DNA from: Curtobacterium sp. MCBA15_012
GTDB lineage: Bacteria; Actinomycetota; Actinomycetes; Actinomycetales; Microbacteriaceae
Length of the DNA: 64,000 bases
Direction: 5' to 3'
Assembly: GCF_001864935.2 (NCBI RefSeq)
Contig: NZ_CP126267.1
Span: 2,666,001 to 2,730,000, forward strand
Under the pieces are notes generated by a model that was not told where the DNA came from, did not search any database, and worked only from the letters and a program-made list of their open reading frames with translations. A program made the position numbers and the translations under genes. Positions 8,655 to 17,180 of this stretch are shown here, piece after piece. Position 1 is the stretch's first letter. Every line of letters begins with the position of its first letter.

Positions 8655-10316
8655 GTGACCGACACCCTCGCCCAGCCCGCTGCGACCACCACCGACGAGA
8701 CCTGGTGGCGCCAGGCGAGCGTCTACCAGGTCTACCCCCGCTCCTTCGCCGACGCGGACGGCGACGGCATCGGCGACCTGCGCGGCGTGACCAGCCGGGT
8801 GCCCTACCTGGCGTCGCTCGGGGTCGAGGCCGTCTGGCTCAGCCCGTTCTACCCGTCCGCCCTCGCCGACGGCGGCTACGACGTCGACGACTACCGTGAC
8901 GTCGACCCGCGGCTCGGCACGCTCGACGACTTCGACGAGATGGTCGGGGCGCTGCACGCCGCCGGCATCCGCGTCATCGTCGACATCGTCCCGAACCACA
9001 CGAGCGACCGGCACGCCTGGTTCCGCGAGGCCCTCGCGTCACCGAAGGGCAGCCCGGCCCGCGACCGGTACGTCTTCCGCGACGGCACCGGCGCGTCCGG
9101 CGAGCAACCGCCCGCCGACTGGGTGTCGATCTTCGGCGGCCCGGCGTGGACCGCGGTCGGCGACGGCCAGTGGTACCTGCACAACTTCGCCTCGGAGCAG
9201 CCGGACCTGAACTGGGCGAACCGGGAGGTCCGCGACGACTTCCTGCACACCCTGCGCTTCTGGTCGGACCGCGGGGTCGACGGCTTCCGGATCGACGTCG
9301 CCCACGGCCTGACGAAGGACCTGCCCGACGGTCCGCTGCCGACCTGGGCCGAGGTGACCGCGGCGCCGAAGGACGGCTCGCACATCCTGTGGGACCGTGA
9401 CGACGTGCACGAGGTCTACGCCGAGTGGCGCCAGGTCTTCGACGAGTACACCCCCGCTCGCACCGCGGTCGCCGAGGCCTGGGTCGCCGCCGACCGCCGT
9501 GCGCGGTACGCCAGCGCCGAGGGGCTCGGGCAGGCGTTCAACTTCGACCTGCTCGAGGCAGACTTCGACGCCGGGCAGTTCCGGAGCGTCATCGAGTTCA
9601 ACCTCGGCCTCGCCGAGCAGTCCGGCTCGTCGACGACGTGGGTGTTCTCGAACCACGACGTCGTCCGGCACGCCACCCGCTACGCGCTCCCCGCCCGGGA
9701 CGGCGACGAGCAGAAGCAGGGCGCCGCGTGGCTGCTGGCCGGCGGCTCGCAGGACGCACTCGACCGTGCGCTCGGGCTCCGGCGGGCCCAGGCTGCGACG
9801 CTGCTCGAACTCGCGCTCCCCGGCTCCGCCTACCTGTACCAGGGCGAGGAGCTCGGCCTGCACGAGGTCGGCGACATCCCCGACGCCGAGCGGCAGGACC
9901 CGGCGTTCTTCCGGAACCCGGGCGTCGACGTCGGGCGTGACGGCTGCCGCGTCCCGATCCCGTGGACCCGCTCGGGGCCGTCGTTCGGCTTCGGCGCGGG
10001 CGGCGCGCACCTGCCGCAGCCGGCGTGGTTCGCCGACTCGTCGGTCGAGGCCGAGGACGCCGACCCGGACTCGACGCTGAACCTGTACCGGAAGGCCCTG
10101 GGCCTGCGCGGCCAGCTCCAGACCGAGGAGCACCTCGAGTGGATCGAGACCGGCCGCGACGACGTGCTCGCGTTCCGCCGCCCGAACGGGTGGACGAGCG
10201 TGACGGTGTTCGGCGACGAGCCGTACGCACTCCCCGCCGGCGAGCTGCTGCTCGCCTCCGCGCCGGTGGCAGACGGCGCACTGTCGGGGGTGGGGACCGC
10301 CTGGTTGCGTTCCTGA
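8655..10316 (+). CDS. GH13 alpha-glucosidase / oligo-1,6-glucosidase type
   Basis: 553 aa cytosolic alpha-amylase-superfamily enzyme. Start GTG 8655 has GGAAGGA 6-7 nt upstream; another GTG at 8598 overlaps the permease stop but lacks this signal. Conserved regions appear in order: VDIVPNHTS, GFRIDVAHGL (nucleophile Asp), RTAVAEAWVAADR (acid/base Glu) and WVFSNHDVVRH (transition-state Asp). The start WWRQASVYQVYPRSFADADGDGIGDL is typical of the oligo-1,6-glucosidase/sucrose-isomerase subfamily. It hydrolyses the oligosaccharide brought in by the co-transcribed importer. It ends 15 nt before hairpin copy 3. Confidence 0.92.
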   Translation: MTDTLAQPAATTTDETWWRQASVYQVYPRSFADADGDGIGDLRGVTSRVPYLASLGVEAVWLSPFYPSALADGGYDVDDYRDVDPRLGTLDDFDEMVGALHAAGIRVIVDIVPNHTSDRHAWFREALASPKGSPARDRYVFRDGTGASGEQPPADWVSIFGGPAWTAVGDGQWYLHNFASEQPDLNWANREVRDDFLHTLRFWSDRGVDGFRIDVAHGLTKDLPDGPLPTWAEVTAAPKDGSHILWDRDDVHEVYAEWRQVFDEYTPARTAVAEAWVAADRRARYASAEGLGQAFNFDLLEADFDAGQFRSVIEFNLGLAEQSGSSTTWVFSNHDVVRHATRYALPARDGDEQKQGAAWLLAGGSQDALDRALGLRRAQAATLLELALPGSAYLYQGEELGLHEVGDIPDAERQDPAFFRNPGVDVGRDGCRVPIPWTRSGPSFGFGAGGAHLPQPAWFADSSVEAEDADPDSTLNLYRKALGLRGQLQTEEHLEWIETGRDDVLAFRRPNGWTSVTVFGDEPYALPAGELLLASAPVADGALSGVGTAWLRS

Positions 10317-10330
10317 CGGGACCGGGAGGC

Positions 10331-10372
10331 GGACGGGAGGCGCGGTGCGGGCAGGCACCGCGCCTCCCGTCC
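10331..10372. terminator. Dispersed hairpin terminator, copy 3
   Basis: Perfect 18-bp arms (10331-10348 / 10355-10372) around GGGCAG. It separates the plus-strand sugar operon from the convergent minus-strand regulator pair. Confidence 0.8.
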
Positions 10373-10449
10373 GTCCAGTGGTCGCGTCGACGGACCGGGC
10401 GGACCCGCCCGTCCTGGGTCACCTCGACCGGCCGGACGGACCCGCCTGC

Positions 10450-10764
10450 TCAGGCCGACGGCTCCGCGATCTCGCGGAGCGCCGCCAGGTGCGACCGCCA
10501 GGCGGCACGGCCCGCCCGCGACAGGGTGAGCGACGTCCGCGGGGTCTTGCCGACGAAGGCCTTGCCGACGGTCACGTACCCGGCGGCCTCGAGCGCGCTG
10601 ACCTGCTTGCTCAGCGCCGAGTCGGTGACCTCCACGGCGTCGCGGACCTCGCGGAAGCCGAGCGTGCCGGCGCGGTCGAGCGCCGCGACGACCGAGAACC
10701 GGACCGGGTTCTGCAGCAGGTCGTCGAGCCGGTGCCGCGGGTGCGTGCCCGACGTGACGGTCAC
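10450..10764 (-). CDS. Winged-helix transcriptional regulator (MarR/ArsR-like)
   Basis: 104 aa. It is a compact winged-helix protein: LDDLLQNPVRFSVVAALDRAGTLGFREVRDAVEVTDSALSKQVSALEAAGYVTVGKAFVGK, then LTLSRAGRAAWRSHLAAL. This matches the small transcriptional regulators that usually accompany a membrane protein and a drug/ion exporter. The GTG start overlaps the stop of the upstream membrane-protein gene by 4 bp (GTGA). It probably represses its own operon and the divergent ABC exporter at 11284. Confidence 0.85.
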   Translation of the reverse strand: MTVTSGTHPRHRLDDLLQNPVRFSVVAALDRAGTLGFREVRDAVEVTDSALSKQVSALEAAGYVTVGKAFVGKTPRTSLTLSRAGRAAWRSHLAALREIAEPSA

Positions 10765-11183
10765 GACCGGGACTCCCGCGCAGCGCAGGCGAGCGTGACG
10801 ACGAGCACCGCGCCCGAGGTCACCGCGGACCACAGCACCGAGCCGTGCACCCACGCGACGACCGCGATGGACGCGCCGTAGGTGACGGTCCACGCCGCGA
10901 TGTACCCGGTCCAGCGACGCCCCCGGGCGAAGGCGGAGCGCCCGCGGATCGCGGCGGTGAACCAGAGGACGAGCGCGAGCACCACCGCGATGGTGCCGAC
11001 GTAGGCGGCGGCGAACGCGCGACCCTCGCTGAGGCCCATCGCGAAGGTCCCGAGTGAGGTCGCGGCGCCGAGCGCGACGATGAAGGCGACGTAGGGCCAC
11101 CGGACCCCGTCGTGCGCGCGGCGGGCGATGCGGTCGGCCTGCGCCAGGAGCGCTCGGGCCTCGGCGGGCTGGATCTCGGTCAT
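10761..11183 (-). CDS. Membrane protein of unknown function (four-helix)
   Basis: 140 aa from ATG 11183, which has a GGAGAGGGG ribosome site. After a soluble start (TEIQPAEARALLAQADRIARRA) there are about four hydrophobic stretches: VAFIVALGAATSLGTFAMGL, FAAAYVGTIAVVLALVLWF, YIAAWTVTYGASIAVVAWV and VLWSAVTSGAVLVVTLAC. It is translationally coupled to the downstream winged-helix regulator. Such membrane-protein plus regulator pairs are common in actinobacteria; their role is not established and I do not assign one. Confidence 0.75.
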   Translation of the reverse strand: MTEIQPAEARALLAQADRIARRAHDGVRWPYVAFIVALGAATSLGTFAMGLSEGRAFAAAYVGTIAVVLALVLWFTAAIRGRSAFARGRRWTGYIAAWTVTYGASIAVVAWVHGSVLWSAVTSGAVLVVTLACAARESRS

Positions 11184-11210
11184 GTGGTTCCCCTCTCCGG
11201 TCTCCACCCT

Positions 11211-11248
11211 GGCATGTACTTTCCATCTTGGCAAGTGGTTTCCATGCC
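11211..11248. promoter_or_regulatory. Candidate operator in divergent regulator/exporter promoter
   Basis: The region between the membrane protein and the ABC exporter carries GGCATG (11211-11216) and its complement CATGCC (11243-11248), enclosing two copies of TTTCCAT. It is the obvious site for the coupled winged-helix regulator, but no binding data can be inferred. Confidence 0.4.
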
Positions 11249-11271
11249 GTGGCGCGTCGGTGGTGCCCGGC

Positions 11272-11277
11272 TAGGCT
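11272..11277 (+). promoter_or_regulatory. Leaderless-type -10 box (TAGGCT)
   Basis: TAGGCT, then 6 nt, then the ATG at 11284. The upstream candidate operator overlaps the -35 area. Confidence 0.5.
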
Positions 11278-11283
11278 CGCGGC

Positions 11284-12210
11284 ATGAGCGGCGCTGCCAT
11301 CGACGTGCGGGACCTGGTCGTGCGGTTCGGGGACCGGACGGTGGTGGACGGCCTGACCTTCGCGGTCGCGCCGGGCGAGACCTTCGGGCTGCTCGGCAGC
11401 AACGGCTCCGGCAAGACCACGACGATCCGGGCGTTGCTCGGCATCACCACGCCCACGAGCGGGACGCTGACGATCGACGGCCAGCCCTTCCGACCGGCGA
11501 CCGGCGGCGTCGGGTACCTGCCCGAGGAGCGCGGCCTGTACCGGAAGGAGTCGGTGCTCGACGTGATGACGTACTTCGGCGTCCTGCGCGGGCTCGGGCG
11601 GGCCGAGGCGACCGCGTGGAGCACCGGGTTCCTCGAGCGCGTCGACCTCGGCGACCGGGCGAAGGTCCGCGTCGACCGGCTCTCCGGCGGTCAGCAGCAG
11701 AAGGTGCAGCTCGGCATCACGATCATGGACCGCCCGCGGCTCCTCGTGCTCGACGAACCGACGAAGGGCCTCGACCCGGTGAACCGCCGGCTCCTCCTCG
11801 ACCTGGTCGACGAGCGGAAGGCGGACGGCGCGACCGTCGTGCTGGTGACCCACCACATGGACGAGGTCGAGCGGCTGTGCGACCGGATCCTGCTCCTCAA
11901 GGACGGACGGGCCGCCGCGTACGGATCCGTGCCGGACGTGCAGGACGCCTTCGGCGGCGCGGTCGCCGAGGTCGCGCTCGACGGGCCCGTCCCGCCGTCC
12001 CCGCTGTACCGGCTGGTCCGGCACGAGGGCCACGTCGCGCACCTCGCACCGACCGCCGCAGCCGCACCCGACGGCTCCGACGTGCTCGCCGCGCTCGTCG
12101 CCGCGGGTGCGCACGTGACGGGCTTCGCGATGCGGCGGGTCCCCCTCGATGAGGTCTTCGTGCAGGTGTACGGACACGGGGCCGGCACCGAGGCGGAGGC
12201 GTCGGCATGA
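11284..12210 (+). CDS. ABC exporter ATPase, NatA-like
   Basis: 308 aa. Walker A GSNGSGKTT (about residue 41), Q/E-loop region LPEERGLYRK, signature LSGGQQQKVQ and Walker B LLVLDEPTKGLDPVN followed by the H-loop THHMDEVERL are all present. A C-terminal extension after residue 220 is of the type found in NatA-like ATPases of ABC-2 exporters. It is co-transcribed with the permease at 12207. The likely role is export of sodium or of a toxic compound; the substrate is not determinable. It is probably leaderless. Confidence 0.9.
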   Translation: MSGAAIDVRDLVVRFGDRTVVDGLTFAVAPGETFGLLGSNGSGKTTTIRALLGITTPTSGTLTIDGQPFRPATGGVGYLPEERGLYRKESVLDVMTYFGVLRGLGRAEATAWSTGFLERVDLGDRAKVRVDRLSGGQQQKVQLGITIMDRPRLLVLDEPTKGLDPVNRRLLLDLVDERKADGATVVLVTHHMDEVERLCDRILLLKDGRAAAYGSVPDVQDAFGGAVAEVALDGPVPPSPLYRLVRHEGHVAHLAPTAAAAPDGSDVLAALVAAGAHVTGFAMRRVPLDEVFVQVYGHGAGTEAEASA

Positions 12211-13517
12211 GCCGGGCAGGACGCCGGGCCGTGGACGCGCGCGCGGCGGACGGGATGCGCGGGTCGCCGGGAAGCGGCCGGGGCGGCGGTCGCGCCGGTG
12301 TGCTCCGCACGGTGGTCCGGTTCGAGTTCGTGCGAGCCGTGCGGAAGCCCGCGTTCTGGATCGGCACGCTGGCCCTGCCGCTCGTCGTCGTGGTCGTGTC
12401 GCTGCTCGTCGGGGTGGGCCAGGCGGCCGGGACGGACTCGGCGTCGTCGAGCGCAGCGGCCGCGCGGACCCCGTTCCACTACGTCGACCACTCCGGGCTC
12501 GTGTCGGCGTCGGTGGCCGCGGAGTGGGGCGGCTCCCCCTCCGAGGACCCGGCCGCCGACCGCGCCGCCGTGCGCGCCGGGACGCTGGACCTGTTCGTCG
12601 AGTACCCCCGCACGCCCTCGTCGGCGCCGATCCGCCTGCAGGGCGCCGATCGCGGCCTGTTCGAGAACGGCGGGTACGCGACCCTCGCCGAGAAGGTGCT
12701 CGAACGGAGCGTGGCCGCATCGGTCGACGACCCCGAGGCCGTCTCGCTCCTCCGCTCGCCGCCGGACACCGAGCTCACGACCTGGTCGGACGGCCGGGAG
12801 GCCCCCGGGTGGCTGTCGATCGTGCCGCCGTTCCTCTACGTCGTGGCGTTCTTCGGACTCGTCGTCCTGCTCGCCACCCGCATGGTGACGGTGGTGGTCG
12901 AGGAGAAGGAGAACCGGATCTCCGAGATGGTCCTGACCACCGTGACCGCCGGACAGCTCATCCGCGGCAAGGTCGTGGCGATGCTCCTCGTCGGCCTGGT
13001 GCAGGTCGGGGTCGTCGTCGTCCCCGGGCTCGTCGTCGCCCTCGTCGCGCTCCCCCTCGTCGCGCCGCGGCTCGGCGGGCTCACGGTCGACCCGTGGCGG
13101 ATGGTGGTGGGCGCGCTGCTGCTCGTCGGTGGCGTGCTGCTCGCGTCCGGGCTCTTCGTCGCCGTCGGTGCCGCGGTCCCCTCGATCAAGGACGCCTCGA
13201 CGCTGCAGTCCGCGGCGATCTTCGCGCTCGTCGTGCCGCTCTACGCCGCGTTCTTCGTGGCGACCACCCCGACGTCCCCGGTGGCGGCGTTCTTCACGTG
13301 GTTCCCGACGTTCACGCCGATCACCGCGATGGTGCGGAACGCGGTCGGGACGCTGTCGGTCGCCGAGTCGGTCGGGGCCGTCGTCGAGGTGTTCGTCGTG
13401 GCGGCCGTGCTGCTGTGGGCCGCCGAGCACCTGTTCCGGCACTCGGTCGCGCAGTACGGGTCGAAGGTGACGCTGCGGCAGGTGCTCGCGATGCGGCCGG
13501 GGCGGCGAGGCCGGTAG
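12207..13517 (+). CDS. ABC-2 type permease, NatB-like
   Basis: 436 aa, starts with ATG overlapping the ATPase stop by 4 bp. One N-terminal helix (PAFWIGTLALPLVVVVVSLLVG) is followed by a large extracytoplasmic domain of about 150 aa and then about five helices (residues 205-420). The motif VVVEEKENRISEMVLTTVTAGQLIRGKVV near residue 235 is characteristic of the ABC-2/NatB family. With the ATPase it forms a two-gene exporter. The frame carries no sign of damage. Confidence 0.9.
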   Translation: MSRAGRRAVDARAADGMRGSPGSGRGGGRAGVLRTVVRFEFVRAVRKPAFWIGTLALPLVVVVVSLLVGVGQAAGTDSASSSAAAARTPFHYVDHSGLVSASVAAEWGGSPSEDPAADRAAVRAGTLDLFVEYPRTPSSAPIRLQGADRGLFENGGYATLAEKVLERSVAASVDDPEAVSLLRSPPDTELTTWSDGREAPGWLSIVPPFLYVVAFFGLVVLLATRMVTVVVEEKENRISEMVLTTVTAGQLIRGKVVAMLLVGLVQVGVVVVPGLVVALVALPLVAPRLGGLTVDPWRMVVGALLLVGGVLLASGLFVAVGAAVPSIKDASTLQSAAIFALVVPLYAAFFVATTPTSPVAAFFTWFPTFTPITAMVRNAVGTLSVAESVGAVVEVFVVAAVLLWAAEHLFRHSVAQYGSKVTLRQVLAMRPGRRGR

Positions 13518-13614
13518 GCCGGCCCACACCGGGGAGCGTCCCGGTGGTCGGGTGCCGGTGCTCGGGCGCCGGGAGTCGGGCGCCGGGTGCCAGGCGGCGA
13601 CCCCGGTCGCCGAT

Positions 13615-13644
13615 CAGCCCAGGACGGGTTCAGCCCAGGACGGG
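13615..13644. repeat. Short direct repeat over a stop codon
   Basis: CAGCCCAGGACGGG occurs at 13615-13628 and 13631-13644. The second copy encodes the last codons of the TetR gene and its stop region, the first lies just after the stop. It looks like a small duplication. The rest of 13518-13629 contains GGCGCCGGG repeats but no gene. Confidence 0.65.
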
Positions 13645-14259
13645 GGCCGCGTCGAGGTCCCAGGGTGCCGGCTCCTGCTCGCGCCACCCGGCGCGGACGG
13701 TGCGGATCATCCGGTCGAACTCGACGAGCACGTCGAGGTAGGGCCGCACGAGCATCTGCACCTGGAGCCCCTGGTAGACCGCGATGAGCTGCGTCGCCGC
13801 CTGGTGCGCCGGGATGCCGAGCTGCTCGATCCCGCGGACGACGTCGAACTCGAGGCCGTGCGCGACCTCGCCGACGTACTCGTCGAAGCGGGCGCGGAAC
13901 AGCTCGCCGAAGTCGCACTCCGACGACGCCAGGTTGACGACGCCGGCCAGCAGCCGCACGAGCCCCGGGTCGGCCACGTCCTCGGCGAGCGAGCGCCGCA
14001 CGTGGTCGACGGTGCACGCGGCCGGCTGCGACCGACCGGTGCCGCGCAGCTGCACCCAACGGTCGTACGTCACCAGGAGCAGGGCGTCCCAGCTCGGGAA
14101 GACGCGTCGGACGTCCTCGACGGTCACCCCGCACGTGTCGGCGACCGCCGCGGTGTCGACCTGGTCGAACGGGTACAGCCGGTAGGCGCGGATCGCGCTC
14201 CGGACGACGCGGTCGGCGAGGACGCCGTCGTCGACGGGCGTCGCCTGCAGGTCGTCCAT
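13630..14259 (-). CDS. TetR-family regulator
   Basis: 209 aa from ATG 14259 (another in-frame ATG at 14277 is possible; neither has a clear ribosome site). The HTH is near residues 14-60: AIRAYRLYPFDQVDTAAVADTCGVTVEDVRRVFPSWDALL. The C-terminal ligand domain includes TQLIAVYQGLQVQMLVRPYLD, typical of TetR_C domains. It stands alone between a convergent ABC exporter and PnuC, so its target is unclear. The gap to PnuC (14260-14383) holds a CCGGG-rich stretch and no gene. Confidence 0.82.
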   Translation of the reverse strand: MDDLQATPVDDGVLADRVVRSAIRAYRLYPFDQVDTAAVADTCGVTVEDVRRVFPSWDALLLVTYDRWVQLRGTGRSQPAACTVDHVRRSLAEDVADPGLVRLLAGVVNLASSECDFGELFRARFDEYVGEVAHGLEFDVVRGIEQLGIPAHQAATQLIAVYQGLQVQMLVRPYLDVLVEFDRMIRTVRAGWREQEPAPWDLDAAPVLG

Positions 14260-14383
14260 GGGGACAGTCCACCGCATCCGGGCGCCGGCTGTCGCGACCC
14301 CGAGCGGGGGCCAGTCGCCAGGTCGGCCCGGCGAGGCCGGTGTGCCGGGCCGGGCCGGCCGGCCGGGCTCGCCCGCCGCCTCG

Positions 14384-15049
14384 TCAGCCGAGCGTCACGG
14401 GTGCGGCCGACGGGCGGACGCGCTGCCGCATCCACACGAAGAAGCCGGTCAGGGTGAACGCGCCGTAGAAGACGTACATCAGCCCGGACGCGTAGTACCC
14501 CGCCGAGAACAGCAGCGGCACCCCGACCAGGTCGACGGCCACCCAGACCAGCCAGAACTCGACCCACCCCTTCGCCATCCCGTAGGTGGCGAGCAGCGAG
14601 CCGACGAAGATCCACGCGTCGCTCCACACCGGCTCGTACGAGCCGAGGGCGCGGAACACGGGGGTCAGGACCGCGGTGCCGCCCACCAGCGCGAGGACCA
14701 GCAGGCCGCGGGTCTGCCAGGAGGCCCACCTCGGCTCGACGACGGTCGTCGCCTCGTCCGCGCGGTGCGTCCACCGGTACCAGCCGTAGACGCTCACGAC
14801 GATGAACATCACCTGGCGCCCGGCCTGGCCGAGCAGGTTCACCGGGTTCGGGGTGTCGAACAGCGCCCCCATGAAGACCGTGAAGAGCAGGGCGTTGCCG
14901 AGGATGCCGACCGGCCACGCCCAGACCCGGCGCCGCATGCCGCCGAGGGCGCTCGCCAGCCCGAACAGGTTGCCGATCACCTCGCGCCACAGCACGGTCT
15001 GGTCGCCGATCACGAGCTGCGCGTCGAACAGCCACCGCACGATGCCCAC
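14384..15049 (-). CDS. pnuC: PnuC-family nicotinamide riboside transporter
   Basis: 221 aa from GTG 15049 with a strong GAGGAGG site. Seven hydrophobic segments are visible. The family marks GNLFGLASALGGMRRRVWAWPVGILGNALLFTVF and the substrate-site region VYGWYRWTH are present. PnuC takes up vitamin precursors by facilitated diffusion, nicotinamide riboside in the best-known case. No phosphorylating NadR partner is adjacent. The 157-nt gap to the next gene (15050-15206) contains only that gene's promoter. Confidence 0.9.
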   Translation of the reverse strand: MGIVRWLFDAQLVIGDQTVLWREVIGNLFGLASALGGMRRRVWAWPVGILGNALLFTVFMGALFDTPNPVNLLGQAGRQVMFIVVSVYGWYRWTHRADEATTVVEPRWASWQTRGLLVLALVGGTAVLTPVFRALGSYEPVWSDAWIFVGSLLATYGMAKGWVEFWLVWVAVDLVGVPLLFSAGYYASGLMYVFYGAFTLTGFFVWMRQRVRPSAAPVTLG

Positions 15050-15192
15050 GGGCCCTCCTCGTCTCCGGACAGGCCAACGGTAGGGGGTCACCGCGCATTC
15101 CGGGCTGCCGCGACCCCGTGTGACGCCCCGGTCCGGACCTGCGCCGGGCGTCGCCGTCCACGGTCGCCCGGCCCCGCGTGGGCGTCCCGGTC

Positions 15193-15198
15193 TAGGCT
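15193..15198 (+). promoter_or_regulatory. Leaderless-type -10 box (TAGGCT)
   Basis: TAGGCT, then 8 nt, then GTG 15207. Confidence 0.45.
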
Positions 15199-15206
15199 CG
15201 GGCGAC

Positions 15207-15731
15207 GTGACGGACGGGGTGCAACGGGCGCGGGACCTGCTCGACGAGGCGGCCGTCCGCCTGCGCGCCGCGGCCGTCCAGGACGAGGCCCTGGGCGAGT
15301 ACGTCGAGCCGCGCGCCGTGCTCGGCATCCGCCGCGAGCCGACGATCCGGTCGCTCGGTCGGGTGTGGCGCGTCGGCGCGCTGCTGCTCGGCTCGACCGA
15401 CGAGACCGCCGGCCGGGTCTGGGCCACGGGGCGCATCACCCGCGTCACCGACCCGGGGCGGTCGCAGTTCGTGTCGGTCTCGGCGGAGGTGCGCCGCGCC
15501 TACCGGGCCGCCGCCGCGAAGGGGCACTTCCCCGAGGGCGACACGGTCAACCACGGGGCGGTGCCGATCCCCCTCGACCGGTCCCTCGTCGACGGTGACG
15601 GCGTGCTCGCGGTCGTCGACGACGAGCCCGTCGTGCGGTGGTCCCCGGCGGCCGGGACGGTGCCGCTCGACGCCTACCTGCGGGACCGCGTCGGGCTGCT
15701 CGTCGAGCCGCCGCGGGGCGCGACCGACTGA
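15207..15731 (+). CDS. Conserved actinobacterial protein of unknown function
   Basis: 174 aa soluble protein with no signal peptide or membrane segment. It begins VTDGVQRARDLLDEAAVRLRAAAVQDEALGEYVEPRAVLGIRREP. The middle (GRVWRVGALLLGSTDETAGRVWATGRITRV) looks beta-rich and the end is YLRDRVGLLVEPP. I recall similar Microbacteriaceae proteins labelled glutaminase, but there is no beta-lactamase-like Ser-x-x-Lys catalytic motif here to support that. It is convergent with the NmrA-like gene and separated from it by 43 bp. Confidence 0.7.
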   Translation: MTDGVQRARDLLDEAAVRLRAAAVQDEALGEYVEPRAVLGIRREPTIRSLGRVWRVGALLLGSTDETAGRVWATGRITRVTDPGRSQFVSVSAEVRRAYRAAAAKGHFPEGDTVNHGAVPIPLDRSLVDGDGVLAVVDDEPVVRWSPAAGTVPLDAYLRDRVGLLVEPPRGATD

Positions 15732-15774
15732 GCCGCCTCCTCCACCCGTCGCCCAGCGCGGGGTCGGCTCGGTG

Positions 15775-16527
15775 TCAGGCACGGTTCCCGACCCGGCCGG
15801 GCACGGCGATCCACTCGGCGACGGACGGCCCGACCACCTCGGCGGTCTCGTCCGGGAGGAGCGCTCCGCCGCGGAACGCCGCGCCGAGCGACCCGGGGAT
15901 CCGGAACGGCACCGGCAGCACCCCAGCCGGTCGCACCGCGCGCGTCAGGGCCCAGAGCGTGGTGACGTCCGGCCCGGCGACGTCGACCCGGGGATCCGCG
16001 AGGACACCCGTGACGACGTCGGCCAGCACGCCCGCCACCGCGTCGAGGGCGACCGGTGCGATCGTCATGCCCGGCACGAGCGCGACCGGCCCGACGCGCA
16101 GCCGCCCGGCGTTCTGTGCGGCGAACTCGAACCACTGCGTCGACCGCACGACCGTCAGGCGGGAGCCGGTGCGGGCGGCAGCCGCCTCCTGCGCCGCCTT
16201 CCCCGCGAAGTACCCGTACCCCTGGACGGCCGGTCGCTCGCACCCGTGGATCGAGAGGAGCACGTGGTGCGCACCGGTCCGGGCCGCGGCAGTACCGACC
16301 GCGCGGGTCGAGCGGGTGGAGAAGTCCGTCGCGACCCGCCTGCTCGTGGTGGCACGCCCGGCCGCCTCGACCACCGCGTCCGCACCCTCGAGGAGCGCGG
16401 CGACGTCGTCCCGCAGCACGTCGAACCCGGTCGACCGGGAGCGCCGCACGACCTCCCAACCCCGGGCGGCGATCGCCCGCTCGATCGCTCGTCCGGACCC
16501 GCCCCCGCCGATCACCACTGCGCGCAT
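15775..16527 (-). CDS. NAD(P)-binding Rossmann protein (NmrA/SDR-like)
   Basis: 250 aa from ATG 16527 (ribosome site GAGGGG). The N-terminus MRAVVIGGGGSGRAIERAIAARGWEV is a dinucleotide-binding fold, followed by GADAVVEAAGR. A YFAGKAAQE motif resembles the YxxxK active site of extended SDRs. C-terminal sequence is typical of atypical SDR/NmrA-like proteins. Its reaction is unknown. It is divergent from a TetR gene across a 101-bp region containing two operator-like repeats, so it is the likely target of that TetR. Confidence 0.8.
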   Translation of the reverse strand: MRAVVIGGGGSGRAIERAIAARGWEVVRRSRSTGFDVLRDDVAALLEGADAVVEAAGRATTSRRVATDFSTRSTRAVGTAAARTGAHHVLLSIHGCERPAVQGYGYFAGKAAQEAAAARTGSRLTVVRSTQWFEFAAQNAGRLRVGPVALVPGMTIAPVALDAVAGVLADVVTGVLADPRVDVAGPDVTTLWALTRAVRPAGVLPVPFRIPGSLGAAFRGGALLPDETAEVVGPSVAEWIAVPGRVGNRA

Positions 16528-16562
16528 CGCGTTCCCCTCGTCGCACTCCGGTCGGATGTCCA

Positions 16563-16598
16563 CTACATCCGTAGAGGACACTACACGTGTAGAGGACC
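16563..16598. promoter_or_regulatory. Tandem operator: two CTAC-N4-GTAG sites
   Basis: Two 18-bp direct repeats (16563-16580 and 16581-16598) of the form CTACaN3GTAGAGGACm. The second contains the perfect palindrome CTACACGTGTAG (16581-16592), the first the imperfect CTACATCCGTAG (16563-16574). They fill the middle of the divergent region between the SDR-like gene and the TetR gene, the standard place for a TetR operator controlling both. Confidence 0.7.
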
Positions 16599-16628
16599 CT
16601 ACGATGAGACCGACGAGGAGGGACGCGC

Positions 16629-17180
16629 ATGGGACGCCGTGAGGAGCTCGCGGACGCCGGCATCCGGCTCGCCGCCCGCGGCGGCAGTCGCGCACTGACC
16701 CACCGTGCCGTCGACCAGGAGGCCGCGGTGCCACCGGGGTCGACCTCGTACTACGCCTCCACCCGTCGCGACCTCACCGCGCTGGTCGTCGACCGGATCA
16801 CCGACCAGCTCGCCGTCGACCTCTCCGACCTGGTGCTCCCGCCGGTCCCCGACGACGACGCGGTCGTGGCGATCGCCCTCGGGTTCCTCGACCGCCTGGC
16901 GGCTCGCGCCGACGCCCAGGCAGCACGGCTCGCCCTGCTCGTGGACCTGCGGGACGACGACCTCCGCACCACGCTGACCGGCGACGACCCCGCCCGGGAG
17001 GCACTGGTCGCGGTCGCGCGCACCCTCCTGGTGGCCGTCGGCGCGGCGGACGTCGACCGACGAGCCGTCGACCTCGTGGGACTCGTCGACGCACTGCTGC
17101 TCTACCGGGTCGCCGACGTCGCCCCCGTGGACGCCCGGGCGGTCGTCGCCGCGTTCGTGGCGGGGCTCCCCCGGCGGTGA
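16629..17180 (+). CDS. TetR-family regulator, divergent from SDR-like gene
   Basis: 183 aa from ATG 16629 with GGAGG 10 nt upstream. N-terminal HTH: RREELADAGIRLAARGGSRALTHRAVDQEAAVPPGSTSYYASTRRDLTALVVDRI. The STSYYAS..L segment is typical of regulators of the YfiR/RutR-like type. Its promoter region holds the duplicated CTAC-N4-GTAG site. The stop overlaps the start of the GNAT gene by 4 bp, so the two are co-translated. Confidence 0.85.
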   Translation: MGRREELADAGIRLAARGGSRALTHRAVDQEAAVPPGSTSYYASTRRDLTALVVDRITDQLAVDLSDLVLPPVPDDDAVVAIALGFLDRLAARADAQAARLALLVDLRDDDLRTTLTGDDPAREALVAVARTLLVAVGAADVDRRAVDLVGLVDALLLYRVADVAPVDARAVVAAFVAGLPRR

